Below are positions 10,297-22,009 of a stretch of DNA of 64,000 nt, piece by piece. Position numbers and translations under genes: made by a program. The DNA is taken from positions 62,001 to 126,000 of the forward strand of contig CAUEEP010000855.1 of NCBI GenBank assembly GCA_958450365.1. Direction: 5' to 3'. Source of the stretch: Mesorhabditis belari. Its lineage: Eukaryota > Nematoda > Chromadorea > Rhabditida > Rhabditidae. Below the pieces are notes generated by a model, which was not told the DNA's origin, did not search any database, and worked only from the letters and a program-made list of their open reading frames with translations. The stretch's first letter is position 1, and every line of letters starts with the position of its first letter.

Positions 10297-11912
10297 GTCG
10301 GCCGGCGGTCGAAAAAAGCGCGGTCGGGGCCAACAGCAATTTTTCTAAACAATCGTAGTTTATGAGGAGAGGCTAGGCCTTTTTTTTGCTTTTAGTCTTT
10401 CTCTGCATGCCTATTGGTGTTTTCGAGTTCGAGTTCGAGAGATGTGGCATTTCGAAAGAGGTTAGAGAAAAAAGGCAGACCATTGACTCTCTTCATTCGT
10501 TCTACTCTCTAGCTTTTCTCTAGCTTTTAGCACTTCTGGGTGGCGCGATCGATGGTCTTTTTTCCTTCTCTTTTCCACCTTTTTTATTCAATTTTTCTTT
10601 CACTGATTACACCCCACCTCTTTCTCGAAATATATTTGCAAAAAAAACACTTTTCGACGCTTTATTGCTCTTATAAACTTTTTAGAGATGAGCTTTTTCG
10701 AAATTTGACTAACTTATGCTTTTTCCAGATCAATGATATGCAAATGGGGAGCGTGTCGAAAAGCGGTCAAAACAAAAGAGGTTTAGTGTAGATAGAGTTA
10801 AAACAGTTCATGAAAATTTAGAGGCTAATAGCGCATGTTAAAACAGTTCATTTCGACCCGTTGGCTCAATTTAAGCCTCGCCCGGATAGTTACAATTGTG
10901 AGTGGAGGAGTTGTCGTGGGTAAGTGCTCAAGAATTAGGTTACCAAATAAGTTTTCTTTTTCAAAATTCTCTTTTTCAAAATTCCGTTTAAAAATCATAA
11001 ATCCTAGAATTAACCTATAGTTTACTGCAAATAAAAAGTGTTTATTGTTTAATTTTCCATGTTATTACGTCAATACTTGAAGATTTGAACTTTCAAAAAA
11101 GTAGGAAAAGGAACGAAAAACTTGTTCATCAATCTGATAACTCTAAAACTTTCAAGTGAACTTTAGAAAGCGGTCCTTCCAAGTTCCCTACCGGTTGAAT
11201 GCTCACGTAAGGCAGCATACCGGAGAGAAACCACACACATGTCCAAAACCTGGATGTTCAAGGGCATTTTTTCGCGCCGAGGGGCTCAAATGGCACTTAA
11301 ATTTTCACGCCGGCAAAAAGCCATATAGGTGTAAAGATTGTAATCAGGTATACGATACAAGTCAATATGTGCCAATCCTTTTTCTTGATTTGGAAACCCG
11401 ATTTGTTTCCAGGAGTTCAGGAGTACTAATGATCGAGCTAAACACATGAAAGGAGTACATAGAAAGGAGGTGACAAATAAAAAATAATTTAACAAAATCC
11501 CACAATTTAGAAGCGCCAGTGCGGATATCAAGGATGCAAGAAGGCTTATTCCGCCATGTCAAGTCTTCGGAAACACGTAGAAAAGGTGCATGGTACAGAG
11601 GTGTGGGAAATATTCAAGAAGAAGGATTGTGGCTCAAAAGATCGAGAAAGCAGCCACGGCCCTGACTCTGGAGGACATTTACCGGTAGTTGTTAACAAAC
11701 GTTGGTTTATTCTTATACTATTGTAGGAAAATCCGGGCTTGACGGAGACGGTTGAAATGTACGATCCAAGCTATGAGCTTAATCGAGAAGGGGAGTCGAA
11801 TGTGGCAAATGCAAATGAGGGGCCGATCAACGGGCCTGAGCTCAGCGGATATCTCACTGCCGATGTCGAAAAGGAAGGAAGTTTGTTGCAAGATGATTTC
11901 GGATATCGAAAC
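10297..11912. repeat. Left arm of large inverted duplication (GLI gene)
   Basis: Reverse complement of 22197-24383. The two arms differ mainly by a roughly 0.55 kb internal extra block in the right arm (about 23455-24000, itself a duplication of the adjoining module). The arm ends at 11912 in the codon for the last shared residue of the GLI-type protein. About 10.3 kb separates the arms. Confidence 0.9.
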
Positions 11913-11918
11913 GCTTGA
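10733..11918 (+). CDS. GLI/TRA-1-type five-zinc-finger protein, truncated copy
   Basis: Six exons with consistent phase: 10729-10780, 10822-10919, 11167-11347, 11413-11469, 11511-11684 and 11727-11918. The first ATG (10733) lies four bases after the acceptor TTTTTCCAG, so a trans-spliced start is plausible, giving about 249 residues. Five C2H2 fingers follow in GLI order. Finger 1 is C-x4-C-x12-H-x4-H. Finger 2 has the long GLI-type spacing and ends HVRQHTGEKPH. Finger 3 is CPKPGC...H-x3-H. Finger 4 has NDRAKH. Finger 5 has SSLRKHVEKVHG. TGEKP linker and SLRKH signature are hallmarks of GLI/Ci/TRA-1 DNA-binding domains, which read nine-base sites in the nucleus; in nematodes TRA-1 governs sexual fate. 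This copy reads into the duplication boundary and stops at once (RNA-stop), losing the C-terminal end present in the other copy. Frames are intact. The family is firm; orthology to tra-1 is not proven. Confidence 0.85.
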
Positions 11919-11977
11919 TTTCAGAGTTAGACGTGATTGAGATGGGACTCTGAGAAGTGAGACGTAATAACAATCAT

Positions 11978-12070
11978 ACGGTACTCTTTGGATTACGTTA
12001 CTCTTTGGGTACCCTCTCTTTAGGTTACGGTACTCTCTAGGTACCCTCTCTTTAGGTTACGGTACTCTTA
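11978..12070. repeat. Short tandem repeat GGTACCCTCTCTTTAGGTTA
   Basis: Two and a half copies of a roughly 35-bp unit combining GGTACTCT and TAGGTTACGG. No coding content. Confidence 0.7.
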
Positions 12071-12114
12071 TATATTATAATTCACTGCTAAGTTAGCCTT
12101 GATTTTCACCGAAC

Positions 12115-12265
12115 TTTTGCTACAAATTCTATTAGGTTGGGGAAAATGAGTCGGCGTACAGTCGCCCATTGTAGCATAAACCAGTGTCGAGAAAAACTCG
12201 TTCAAAGCTAGACTACGCAACACTCCGCACCATCATTATGGGAGTGGGGTACTATTACAATATTT
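12115..12265. repeat. Dispersed repeat, inverted relative to 966-1056
   Basis: TAGCATAAACCAGTGTCGAG to CACTCCGCACC is the reverse complement of the block near 966-1056. The adjoining GGTTGGGGAAAATGAGTCGG is shared with about 1218 and 16121. Confidence 0.7.
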
Positions 12266-12320
12266 ACGGTACCTTGAAACAAATAAAAATTTCAGTTTGA
12301 TTATTTAGGAACTTATTTAG

Positions 12321-12853
12321 GTCCATCAATTCGTCAATGGGATGAGTGAAGAGGCAAAGATACAACTTCAAAAAGTAAACGGATTCTTTCTAAAAGAGCT
12401 AAATTCTCCTTAACAACTGGTTTAAACTGGTCGGTTTTCGATCACAGTTTTCGTTAAGAAATTACAATTTTTGAAGAGACCATCATTTGGTATGCCAAAA
12501 TAAGGAATTTTTACATATTTCTAACTACATTTCGATCTTATTATTAGTATTGTAGTATTGTAAGTATTGTAGTAGTAGCATTGTTATTTTAGTAGTCTTG
12601 CAACTCGTTATTTTAGAATTTTGACCTGTTTCCGTATTTTTAAGCACAAGTACTTGTACTTTGAAAGTAGACTTCAAGTGCACAAATTCGATACAATCAA
12701 TTTCCCTTTCAGGTATCGGCTCTCCTCACCCAACCAAATCTCTCCGATGAGACTCTTCTCGAGAAAATCGCTCAATTCTATGTCAAAATCCCGATCGAGA
12801 TTCGAAAAGAATTTGAAAAAAATTGGCACAATTTGGTCGAAGATAAAAGATAA
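12321..12853 (+). CDS. Last two exons of a small alpha-helical protein gene
   Basis: Exon 12321-12374 (acceptor TTATTTAG, donor GTAAAC) and terminal exon 12713-12853 (acceptor CCCTTTCAG, stop TAA) share phase 0. They give a 64-residue C-terminus: VHQFVNGMSEEAKIQLQK, then LLTQPNLSDETLLEKIAQF, IPIEIRKEFEKNW and a charged end. The pattern of amphipathic helices with 'xxNPxLS...EKIxxF...LPxxVRxEF' resembles small secreted nematode-specific helical proteins of the SXP/RAL-2 (DUF148) kind. That is a resemblance in layout only. The upstream exons with a start or signal peptide are not visible; a dispersed repeat ends at 12265, so the 5' part may have been displaced. A 338-nt intron separates the exons. 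Confidence 0.55.
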
Positions 12854-13375
12854 AATTGATTTATATTTGATTTTTAGATTTTTATTTATTTTCATTACAA
12901 TCCAATTCTAAACAGATAACAATTTTTGTGAGTTTTTTCCAAAACTTTTATCGAAACCGGCAGTGACCCGTAGTTTTCCGAGATGAAATCAAATGATGAC
13001 TAGTAGCGATTTTCTTGTAGCAACTAAAATTTAAATGAAAATTTGGAAAGTTATGATAGATTTTCAGATTTTCAGATAAAGTTGCTGAAAGTGTTTTCCG
13101 CTTTTGGTTCGCTCATCCTTGAGCTTTGTTTCCTGAAACGCGTTGCAGTTACGGATCAAGCCTCTTCATGTTGATCCTAAAAATTAAAATTAAAATTAAA
13201 ATTAACTTCATAGGAGTACTGTAACTTCTGATGGGTACGGTAGCTTCTGAAGTCGACGGCAACCTTGGGATAGTATACGGCAACCTTGGGCAAGGGCAAC
13301 CTTCCCCTCGTTAAACGCCCGCCATTAGTATTAGTTGACATATTAGTTGTCATGTTTTCTACTGTCAACTATGGT

Positions 13376-14005
13376 AACTAATATGACAACCTTGTTCTTG
13401 TTTCTCTAGTTTTTATCCTCAATCTTCTTTCTCTAGTTCATTTTCCACTTCTAAATCCCGCCAAGAGTCTGTGATTTGCGGGCTTTTCTTTTCCCTGATG
13501 TGCAGGGGCGTCGCGTGCTTTTCTCTCAATCGATCTTGCCTTTTTCCGACCAGAAAATTTCCGCATTTTCGTATCATCATTTTGAAATCTTTCTGGCTTC
13601 TAACTTAGATTGAGGAATAGAAGCAAAACAGTTTAAAGAAAATGCATTTATGATTTTGCTCCAGTTTGATCAGTATGGTAAATTATGCCAGATTAACTGC
13701 ATTCTACATTTTGCACACTTTGGGATTGCTCATAACGAATTGGTGCCGCTTTTTCAACCGTTTCTCCTTTTTGGCACTTTCCTCCCAGATTGCTTCTAAA
13801 TAAAATCAGCTCAAAACACAAGTAAACCTAACCGCTAGTTTTTATCAGCTCCCTTTTTTGACTTGCATTCTGCTTTGAATCGAGCAAAAATTGAACAACT
13901 ATTCTTCAAGACCCGCTTTCACGTTCGCATAGCTTCAACCCCTTTCCAACGTTTCACTTTCCTCTCTAGTTCTGTTCTCAATATTCTTTCTCTAGTTCTT
14001 GTTTT
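13376..14005. repeat. 630-bp direct repeat, copy 2
   Basis: Second copy of 9357-9985, same orientation, with a handful of substitutions. Preceded by (AATTAAA)n at about 13178-13205. Confidence 0.85.
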
Positions 14006-15762
14006 ATAACCAACGCGAAAAGAAAACGGGCGTAACAGCTGCAAAAGTTTTGGACCTGAAATTATTAAAAGTGGCGAAATGTTTCCAAGAAAAGTTTAAG
14101 CTTTCTCTGAAACATATATGATCGACAGAATTCTGTATTTTTTGCATTTAGTGCATTTTAGACTGTAGAAAGTGCCAATTTGTGACTTTTCTTGGATTTC
14201 TAATGTTTTCAAAATTTCTTGATAACATCTGCCTAAATCGGTGTACAATCTCAAGCCCAACTGACTTTTATAAATATGCTTTTGAAAAAATAAAAAAATA
14301 AAAATTAAACCCTAATCTTTAAGGACATTTACCCTCATCTTTATAAACATTTAAGTTCTAGCGGCGTTCTTCCCGTACTCTATGAAAAGCTACAGTACTT
14401 ACAACGAGTTACAGTAAACATAAGACGTTACATTATTCTAATAAGGTTGCGGTATACTTGAGAAGATTTCTTTGTGAAAAAGACTACCGTGCCAAATGAG
14501 TACCCAAATGTTTGAACTATTTATGAATACTAGTAGAAGCTAGAGATTGAGAGTTTAGACTTTAAATTAACTAACTAAGTGTAGGCTATTGAATGATTGT
14601 TTTCCAGCCACAGTATCCAGCTAGTAGAAACCTAATAGCATAATTTCCAATTCAAGTAATTCGATCAAGGTAGGTACAGTACTTTAGTACTTCTGTAATA
14701 CTTGACAAACTCGTTACCGTAAAGACTCTTTACTACCCACTAAGTGTTGCTAATGTAGATAAATTAGATAAAAATCGAGACAGGAATCCGATAATAGATA
14801 ACAATGTAGGTAAGTACTAGAAATGTTTGAACCTAATCAAACCCTAATCAAATTGAAAAAAAGTTTTGAGAAAAAGGATTGGTTTCCGATTAAACGAACC
14901 TCTTGTACTTTTCCAATGCCCTCATTTTCGTCGTCAAAAAACGAAAACGAAGCATTTTCTGAAGGAGGCCAATTTCCTTTAGATAAAAAAGTTTGTATTG
15001 GAGGTGACAATGAATTGCAGGGTCGGTTTAGGACAAAAATAATCTTTTACTAAAGATTAGAAAAGATAAGCTAAAGACTTTGCATTCAATCAAATAAAAA
15101 ACTTTCGTTCAATTGAATCAATCGGCTTGTGTTGAACGAAAGTTTGATGGAGCCCGGCATTTTGATGGAGCGTGATGGAGTCGGCAATCAGCAAGGAAAC
15201 AAGCAATTTATATGAGAAATACATTCAGCTAAGAAGAGCCAGACTCAATGAATAAATGCAAGTAGTCGATTTTATCCAAACATGCTATTTGATGGATAGA
15301 GATAAAGGAAACAGAAAACACAGGATAAGGGAGAAGACAGGCAAAAGAGAAAGAATTGCAGAATTTTCTCTATCAGCACCCAAAGTTGAGCCGAAACAAA
15401 AGTGAAGATGACCAGGCGGACTCTTAGAAAGTTTTTGTTATTTTTCATGTTTTCTTTCATCTGTTAAGCATCTTTTTCTTCATACATAAAACATAAAATG
15501 GGAATTGGACTTGGACACTCTATCGGCAATTATCTTATGCAGTATGCAGTACCTTAACTACATACTACAATAAGACGTACTACTACAATAAGACATACTG
15601 TATTGTGGCATTTGACAGTACTTTGTCACGCTTTGAAAATGGACTACCGCAAAACTGAAGGCATTGGAAAAGTGCAAGAGTTCGTTTAATCGGAAAACAA
15701 TCCTTTTCTCAAAACACTCAAAACACGTTCCACTTTTCTCTTTTTACCGTAATCTTGTCTCT
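14006..15762. other. No gene seen; small inverted repeat
   Basis: AT-rich sequence. About 75 bp at 14850-14925 (GATTAAACGAACCTCTTG) is found inverted at 15655-15730, so a 77-residue open frame starting at 14823 is palindrome-derived and not credited. No splice-consistent coding chain was found. Confidence 0.5.
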
Positions 15763-15888
15763 ATTTTTATCGAATATATTCACATTTTTTCTGATTTACA
15801 AAATGATATCGAAAGATTGAATAAACAAATAAAGTAGAAAGAGAAATGGAGCTTAGAAAACAAATTAGAAAAGATATCAACCAGCTAT
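15763..15888. repeat. 126-bp direct repeat, copy 1 (copy 2 at 16461-16586)
   Basis: ATCGAATATATTCACATTTT to ATATCAACCAGCTATT occurs at both places with one difference (CTTAGAA against CTTGGAA). Confidence 0.85.
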
Positions 15889-15901
15889 TTTTTTTGATTC
15901 C

Positions 15902-15948
15902 AGAAATGGAAACCACAAGATATGGAATATCTTGTGGTTTCCATTTCT
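15902..15948. repeat. Perfect hairpin, 22-bp arms, 3-base loop
   Basis: Arms 15902-15923 and 15927-15948 are exact complements around GGA (AACCACAAGATAT / ATATCTTGTGGTT at the tip). The loop is too tight for a usual pre-miRNA. It may be a relic of an inverted repeat, or a recent palindromic duplication. Confidence 0.8.
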
Positions 15949-16341
15949 ATTCGATAAAGTTGAGAAAATAAAGGAAAAAGAGGCAAAAGCAAAAAAATAT
16001 TTGTTAATGGCTGAAGTCTAGATGTTAAGGACACAACTAGATTGCTAAGTGTTATACTCATTTGAGACTTTTAATCGCTCGAAAGCACGCGTTTAAATTT
16101 TACCGTAAATACTTTAATATTGGGTTGGGGAGAATGAGTCGGCGCCGAAATTTACTTTTTTTGCGAAAAACTTTTTGCACCTATAAAACCTTTTTTGTTG
16201 CATCAAAATGGTTCACTATTTCTTTAAAAAAATGGCTTTAAAAAAACGTTGCCCAAATTACCCGAAATCTCGAGAACCGCTTATCAGAAGCTGTTCCTTT
16301 ACATTCCTTTACAAAAAGTAGTCGAGAGGCTAGCGAAAGGA

Positions 16342-16460
16342 AAATTCAAATCTTTGAGGCACCACTATTTTTCGTTTTCTTGCATGGTAAATTTTGATAG
16401 CTAAACCTTGAATTTCTTTCTTATAGATGTAATTTTTACCGCTTGTTGAGCTTACTTAGA
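16342..16460. repeat. Internally deleted copy of the zinc-finger gene 3' end
   Basis: Three pieces of 17583-17905 are joined here: TTCAAATCTTTGAGGCACCA (17586), then TTTTCTTGCATGGTAAATTT (17730), then CCGCTTGTTGAGCTTACTTA (17884). The sequence between them, including the penultimate exon, is missing. The joins are not splice junctions, so this is a rearranged duplicate and not a processed copy. Confidence 0.7.
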
Positions 16461-16586
16461 TTTTTATCGAATATATTCACATTTTTTCTGATTTACAAAA
16501 TGATATCGAAAGATTGAATAAACAAATAAAGTAGAAAGAGAAATGGAGCTTGGAAAACAAATTAGAAAAGATATCAACCAGCTATT

Positions 16587-17668
16587 GCTAAAAAAATTAC
16601 AGATTGTTGAAGAAAAGCAAGAGAACTGCAGAATTTAATCGCTGAGAATACAGCGACCGACGAGCTCGACAATTGGATGCGGAAAAGAAAGTGAGTGTTT
16701 GAGTATTGGATGTACTTTGTGCTCTAAAGTGTAAAAACACTCCTTGTAAAAAATCAAAACAAATAGAACAAAAGAACAATAGAAAAATATTCTGCCACCA
16801 TGGTTTTTTAGATATTGTAGTCAGAAGCTTGGAAGATCGAATTGAATAAAAACGATAGAATTTTCCTCCCAAAAACATGTCATTCATCTTCGTAAAATCG
16901 TTGAGTAGGGTTGGTATCCTAGAATTGAAAGTGAACCAATAGACATTTTTCGTTTAAACACCAAACTATCTTGTAATGTTCACCTGAATTCCTAACAATC
17001 TTGCCATTTTATTACAAGTTTTCACAACTAGCATTGGAGCATTGTTCTGTCCTCGAGTTGAAGCTAAGACCATAAAAATCTGGAAAGCAATAAATTCGAG
17101 ATGCTGTATTCTCTCTCACTACTATTTTTTTCAACCCCTCCTGAACGACATTAGACTATTGGAGAGTGCACTACTATAAAAGAGTTCTATCATTTGCCAA
17201 AGCAAGACACACATCAGATGGTTTTAAAATTCTTGCAAATCTTTCACGTACTTGCCCTTGAGTTTGATCTCCACCGTGTCTGATTTTAAAAGAGCTATTG
17301 CGTTGCATTTTAAGTGACTGTGTGATCTTTATCTACGCATCTACATGTCGTTTTTGGCACTTTATTTCTTCCTGAATAAAGTATTTATATGTACACTGGC
17401 TCCTTTGTACAGTTGATACAGTTGTGGGCCTTAAAAAGGAGTTGAATAAAAAGATGTTTCCGCACTCGCAACAATTTTAGATTTTCGAAGAATAGTTAAT
17501 CAATAAATAAAAAGCCTCACTTTTGCTTGCTTGAATAGCTTAAAAATGTCACATCAACAAAAAGATGACAAAGAAACACCAAAAATTCAAATCTTTGAGG
17601 CACCACTATTTTTCAACCCCCGGACCGCAATACTATTAGAGAGAATACGGTTTATAATAAGACTTAAT
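16587..17668. other. 3' flank of the zinc-finger gene, no gene seen
   Basis: AT-rich, without a splice-consistent coding chain on either strand. It probably contains the 3' UTR and end of the minus-strand gene at 17669. Confidence 0.4.
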
Positions 17669-20600
17669 TTAAAAAGACTGTTCACCCATCATGTAGCGAA
17701 AATGCAAGGAGATCTTGCTTTTCGCAACGTTTTCTTGCATGGTAAATTTTGATAGCTAAATCTTGAATTTCTTTCTTATAGATGTAATTTTTAACCAACC
17801 ATGTGCTTTTTGAGGTGAGCCTCGATTTCCTTGCGAGACACTGGCTTTTGACAGCCCTAAATTGATTGCCGATTCTAACCACGACCGCTTGTTGAGCTTA
17901 CTTAGCGTTAGATTGCAGAAAACCTCAAAACACCTACCCCGCACGTTAGAGTCGAAGCATTCGAACTCGATTCAATGTGTTTGCTTTTCCAATGTTGAAG
18001 CAAAGCTTTGTTCTGAAACTTTATCTCTTGTTCCCAATTCGCAAATAGACAATAATGACCTGGTTGGGCCCTTTCATTTCTTCTCCACAAATTTGACATC
18101 TCAGTATGCGAATAATTCCATGAATGAACTCATGGGTATATTTTGGAATTCCCGTCTCCTCTTTGGTCCAACGATTCATCGTTAAGCACAAGCTGCAACA
18201 AAGGTCGTCTCCACTTCTGAAGTATGCAAATCATGCAAGATAAATTTGACTTTGAGTTTGACTATTCAATTTTGAAAAGCTTTACCTCTCATGTTCGATA
18301 CCGTGCGTTTCATTGACATCATTTGCCGCAAATTTCATACCACATCTGAAAGTTTTGTTTTAGGTCATTTTCTGACGTTAATTTTTGAAGTTAGTCATTA
18401 ACAGATTAGAAACGCACATCGCCGAGTGTGGAAGTTGATGGGCGTGCGCTGCGAAGAGATGCATCTTCAGCTTTACTGACGACTTCAAATTTCTCTCCGG
18501 ACACCCCGGAAACGGACAACGAAGCTCAAAGTGCGCTATATGCCTAAATTTAAATATTCTGATTCTTAAACTTATTTCGCCACTCACTTTGTATGCCCAA
18601 GCATATGTCGGACAAGATCTTGTTCTTCGTTCCCGGAAACCGGCTTATTACATTCCAAACAAAAGTATTTATTTTTTGTTTGACCGATCATTTCTTGGAA
18701 CATTTGTTCAGCATCCGTTTTTACTGGTTCTTTTTGTGCAATATCTTCAAAAATCTTTGAAATCACATTTTTTTCACAATTCCTGAGTGTAGAGTGGTCT
18801 AAAGTTGATTTTTAGGAAGTCGAACACTTTTGACACCTACCTGCACTCGTTGTAATCGATTGCCTTGTACTCTAGAGCGTTTCACAGTTGGGACTTGTTG
18901 GTCTTGAGGTGTACTCAAGATTTGGTACGGCGAAAACTAAATTTGTTTAATTTAGGTATCCTTCGTTATCAGTTTCATTTCATAATTGGTCTGTTCACTT
19001 ACCCGTAAACTCTCTTCGACACTGTGGACGTTTGAGCCGGAGAGCCTAAAAGTTTTTAGCTTTTCCAAGAATAACATTTCTGCATTGAGCGATATGCAGT
19101 GTGTCGTTAATTTTTTTATTCTTTTGCTATTCGAGCCATCCACCTGAAAAGTGGGGGCCGAAAAGGAAGTCCGATGGTTGATGCACCGTATGCCGCTTTC
19201 AACCGAACATAGAACGGCAGATCTAAATATTTGGCTCTTTCCTATTACCTCTGAAGAGTGCCTTAAAAATGCCCAAATTTTATCTTTGCTATTACAATAA
19301 CGGTATATTCATAGTTAATGCAGTCAAAGATCTCACTTTGTGGATTCGGCATCTCCATGGTTCTATTCAAGATTAACCAGGGGCTTTGAAGGATAGTTCT
19401 CTCTCTTGCCATCAACTCTTCGACTTTCTCGGCCTGATCCTCGAATGTGCCCGTGTAAGCTGGTTGAAGGTACTAAAAATCATTCTCTAAAATTAAAAAA
19501 GGAAAAATTTAGTAAAAAGCCAGTGTTACTTTATTGAATTACCCAAGTATTGCAATTTTTATTCGAACATAAAACAGATGGATATTTGTCGGCGACCAGC
19601 GTTTTGTGATTACATTGGGAGGGAACGGCGGTCGAAGGTGGATTTGGGGAAGCAAGACGCTAAAAGTCGATTAAATGAATATCAGGCTGAGCATTTAATA
19701 TTCAAAACGAATAAAGCTGAAAGCTAAATATTTCTGGTATTTCTGATTTACCTGTATCCATGCCTTTTCATCAGCCGGTTGAAAGTTGACAGTGTTTACC
19801 GAAATGACCCCCAACGCTTGTTCTCCTTCGAGATTTGTCGACGCTGGGAAGGTTTCATTTGGTCTTTTCTGAATCCTTTTTAGTCTTTATATAATCTTCA
19901 AACAACTTACCACGGTTTTGCAAGTTTTGAAATGACGTACGATCGTAGCCCCATTCATGGAGGCCAAGAAACATTTTTTACAGAAGAACAAGAGTTTGGC
20001 ATCGTGCTTCCAATTGGCGTGAAACATCAACTCGATGTTCTGAAATGAGCAAGTGCATGTCCGGCAGTTATCCCAATCCCAAACTCACTTTTCCAAACAC
20101 AACATTATGTTCGACACACATGTTGGGAACTCCAGATGCTTTTGCATATCTCTGATGTAACTCCCAATGTGCTTCCGAGCCTTTCTTATTGAATCCCACA
20201 CAAGGACACAATGGACACACAATGGGAGGACTGAAAAGCTGTTTGACTATAAATATTTCAAAAAGATGCAACCAGTTTTCATGTGTTTCACTCATGTGTT
20301 TTTGGAAAAACTTCGGGTCCTCGTAGATAATCGAACACATGACACAAATGTAAAAGTTTCTACTTTCATCGTATGGCAGGCCGTAGGTCTGGAAATTATG
20401 GTAATCCTTGTAAGATGCAACTCTTTTTAAATATTTTAAATATTAGCAATTCCAACTCTTATTTAAGTATTTTTAAATATTAGCAACAATACAAACCCCT
20501 TTCACCGACGTTTGACTTCCTTTATCAGCTCGATGGTCTTCTCTCAGATGTTCGTCGCAGCTTCCTCTTGTGAAAAATTTCTTTGAGCATTTTGGACATT

Positions 20601-21732
20601 GAATTTTTCTTTTTCTTCCTCCTTGAGAACTTGATCTAAAATCAACTTCTCATCGTTTCTCATATTTCGGAACATGCCGTGGCACGATATCTTCAATGAT
20701 GCACCCATCATCCTCTTCTTGGACAAAGTTTGCTCTCTCCTCGGGTTTATTCCTTTTGGTTGAATCCTGTGTAAATAAACAAGTTTGCTTTAAAGATCTT
20801 GACATAAAATTAAAGTTAATAGCAGAAACAATTCACTTACCACAAACATGATATCATCTTCTCCATCTTCTTCACGAGTTGATGCCATTAACTGTGATGC
20901 AGAGTCATCGCGAGCTAAAGCAACGTCATTTACTTGATATAAACCAAAAGCTTCGGAAGTAATTAGATAATCAAATCATGGTTCTACTCACATGTCGTTG
21001 GTCGATCCCAAATTGTAACCGTAGAAGAATTCTCAGCACGAGCGGCTGCCGGTAGTGTTTTGGCGGGTAGGAAGACTGAATCACTCAGACATTGCACGGA
21101 TGGCGGTGGTTCGAGGTTTATTGGCAAAGGTTTATTGACAGTATCTGAAATTAGTTATATAGTCTCGTATCGTAAAGCAATTTGTGATTTTTGATGTTTA
21201 GCTAAAATTCGTAGAAATGAACACCAAAAACGACGTTGATTCTCGGATTATACCAAGGCGGAAAAAATAGCCCGGAAATTGTGAAAATCACGAAATAAAA
21301 GCGCCAAGAAAGCACTTAAACGTTACAAAGACTTAAAGAACAACAAGGATCGTCCTCGAAGTGGTCGACCACCAAATGCCGTAACGCCTACGAACATGAG
21401 CGAAATTCGCTTTCGAATTTGCCAAACCAAGCTGTAGTCGATGCAAAAGATGGGCAAACAGCTGAAAATTAGCCCTCGAAGCGTGGGAATGATTGTTAAA
21501 GGAAAACATAAATTCTTCAGCTACAAATTGGCCAAAGCACACGTGAGCGTCCAATGAAAAAGATGTACTAATTTTGCTGAAGACGTCTAGATTCTTGAGA
21601 GATTATAACAAAACAAAATAAACCCACTTAACAGCATTTACCAATAAGATTCTTGTCTACACTTGTAAGTCTGGCTGAATACGTCCAGGTTTTTAGAGAA
21701 TAGCAACAGGGAAAATTACCGAGAATATCCAT
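17669..21732 (-). CDS. Multi-C2H2 zinc-finger protein, 18 exons
   Basis: Exons in transcript order: 21720-21732, 20992-21144, 20841-20932, 20506-20766, 20089-20388, 19911-20039, 19752-19868, 19543-19659, 19296-19472, 19003-19248, 18841-18936, 18588-18798, 18418-18543, 18286-18345, 18060-18216, 17938-18012, 17800-17856, 17669-17755. All phases agree except at exon 12. The product is about 824 residues, with an acidic N-terminus and nine scattered C2H2 motifs. Examples are CPKCSKKFFTRGSCDEHLR and, split over introns, CQIC...HWKSKH and CGGC...HLKKH. Scattered non-tandem fingers suggest a chromatin or RNA-linked nuclear protein; no ortholog recognised. Exon 1 follows a TTTATCAG acceptor (possible trans-splicing). 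Oddities: an in-frame TGA at 20650-20652 before finger 1, and a T7 run (18768-18774) in exon 12 that needs one more base. Both could be sequencing errors. Intron 1 holds a mariner fragment. Confidence 0.8.
21195..21560 (+). mobile_element. Mariner-type transposase, degenerate N-terminal fragment
   Basis: On the plus strand, interrupted by stops and shifts, the translation gives KDRPRSGRPPNAVTPTN, ICQTKL-SMQKMGKQLKISPR, SVGMIVK and YKLAKAHV. This is the bipartite helix-turn-helix DNA-binding region of mariner/Tc1-like transposases (DRPRSGRP... SMRKLAKEL.IS..SV..IVK...YK). No catalytic domain follows. The fragment lies antisense in intron 1 of the multi-zinc-finger gene. Confidence 0.75.
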
Positions 21733-22009
21733 CTTTTTGAAAACTGATAAATATGCTAAAGAATATATGTATGGAATGGCTGAATTCAGTCCAAATCCAC
21801 CCTTTTCTGGTAAAACTACGTGACTCGGTGAAAAGAGAGATAACGCAAGGCCGATTTTTTGACAAATGATTTAATAAGGTGGTGGGTTCTTAAAAGACAC
21901 AAAATTTCTCTAAATTTCACAGATCATTTTCTAGGTTTCTTTATCACCAAAACACTTCACTCAAAAGTCTTGCTTCATCAATATCCTTTCCTTTAAAGAT
22001 GTATTCAAA

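Noticed and set aside
14823..15053. 76-codon open frame
   Set aside because: Overlaps a short inverted repeat (partner at 15655-15730) and lacks splice or family support.
18378..18417. Stop at 18378 as the end of the multi-zinc-finger gene
   Set aside because: A donor GTGCGT at 18417 leads to five further phase-consistent exons with additional zinc fingers, so the stop is intronic.
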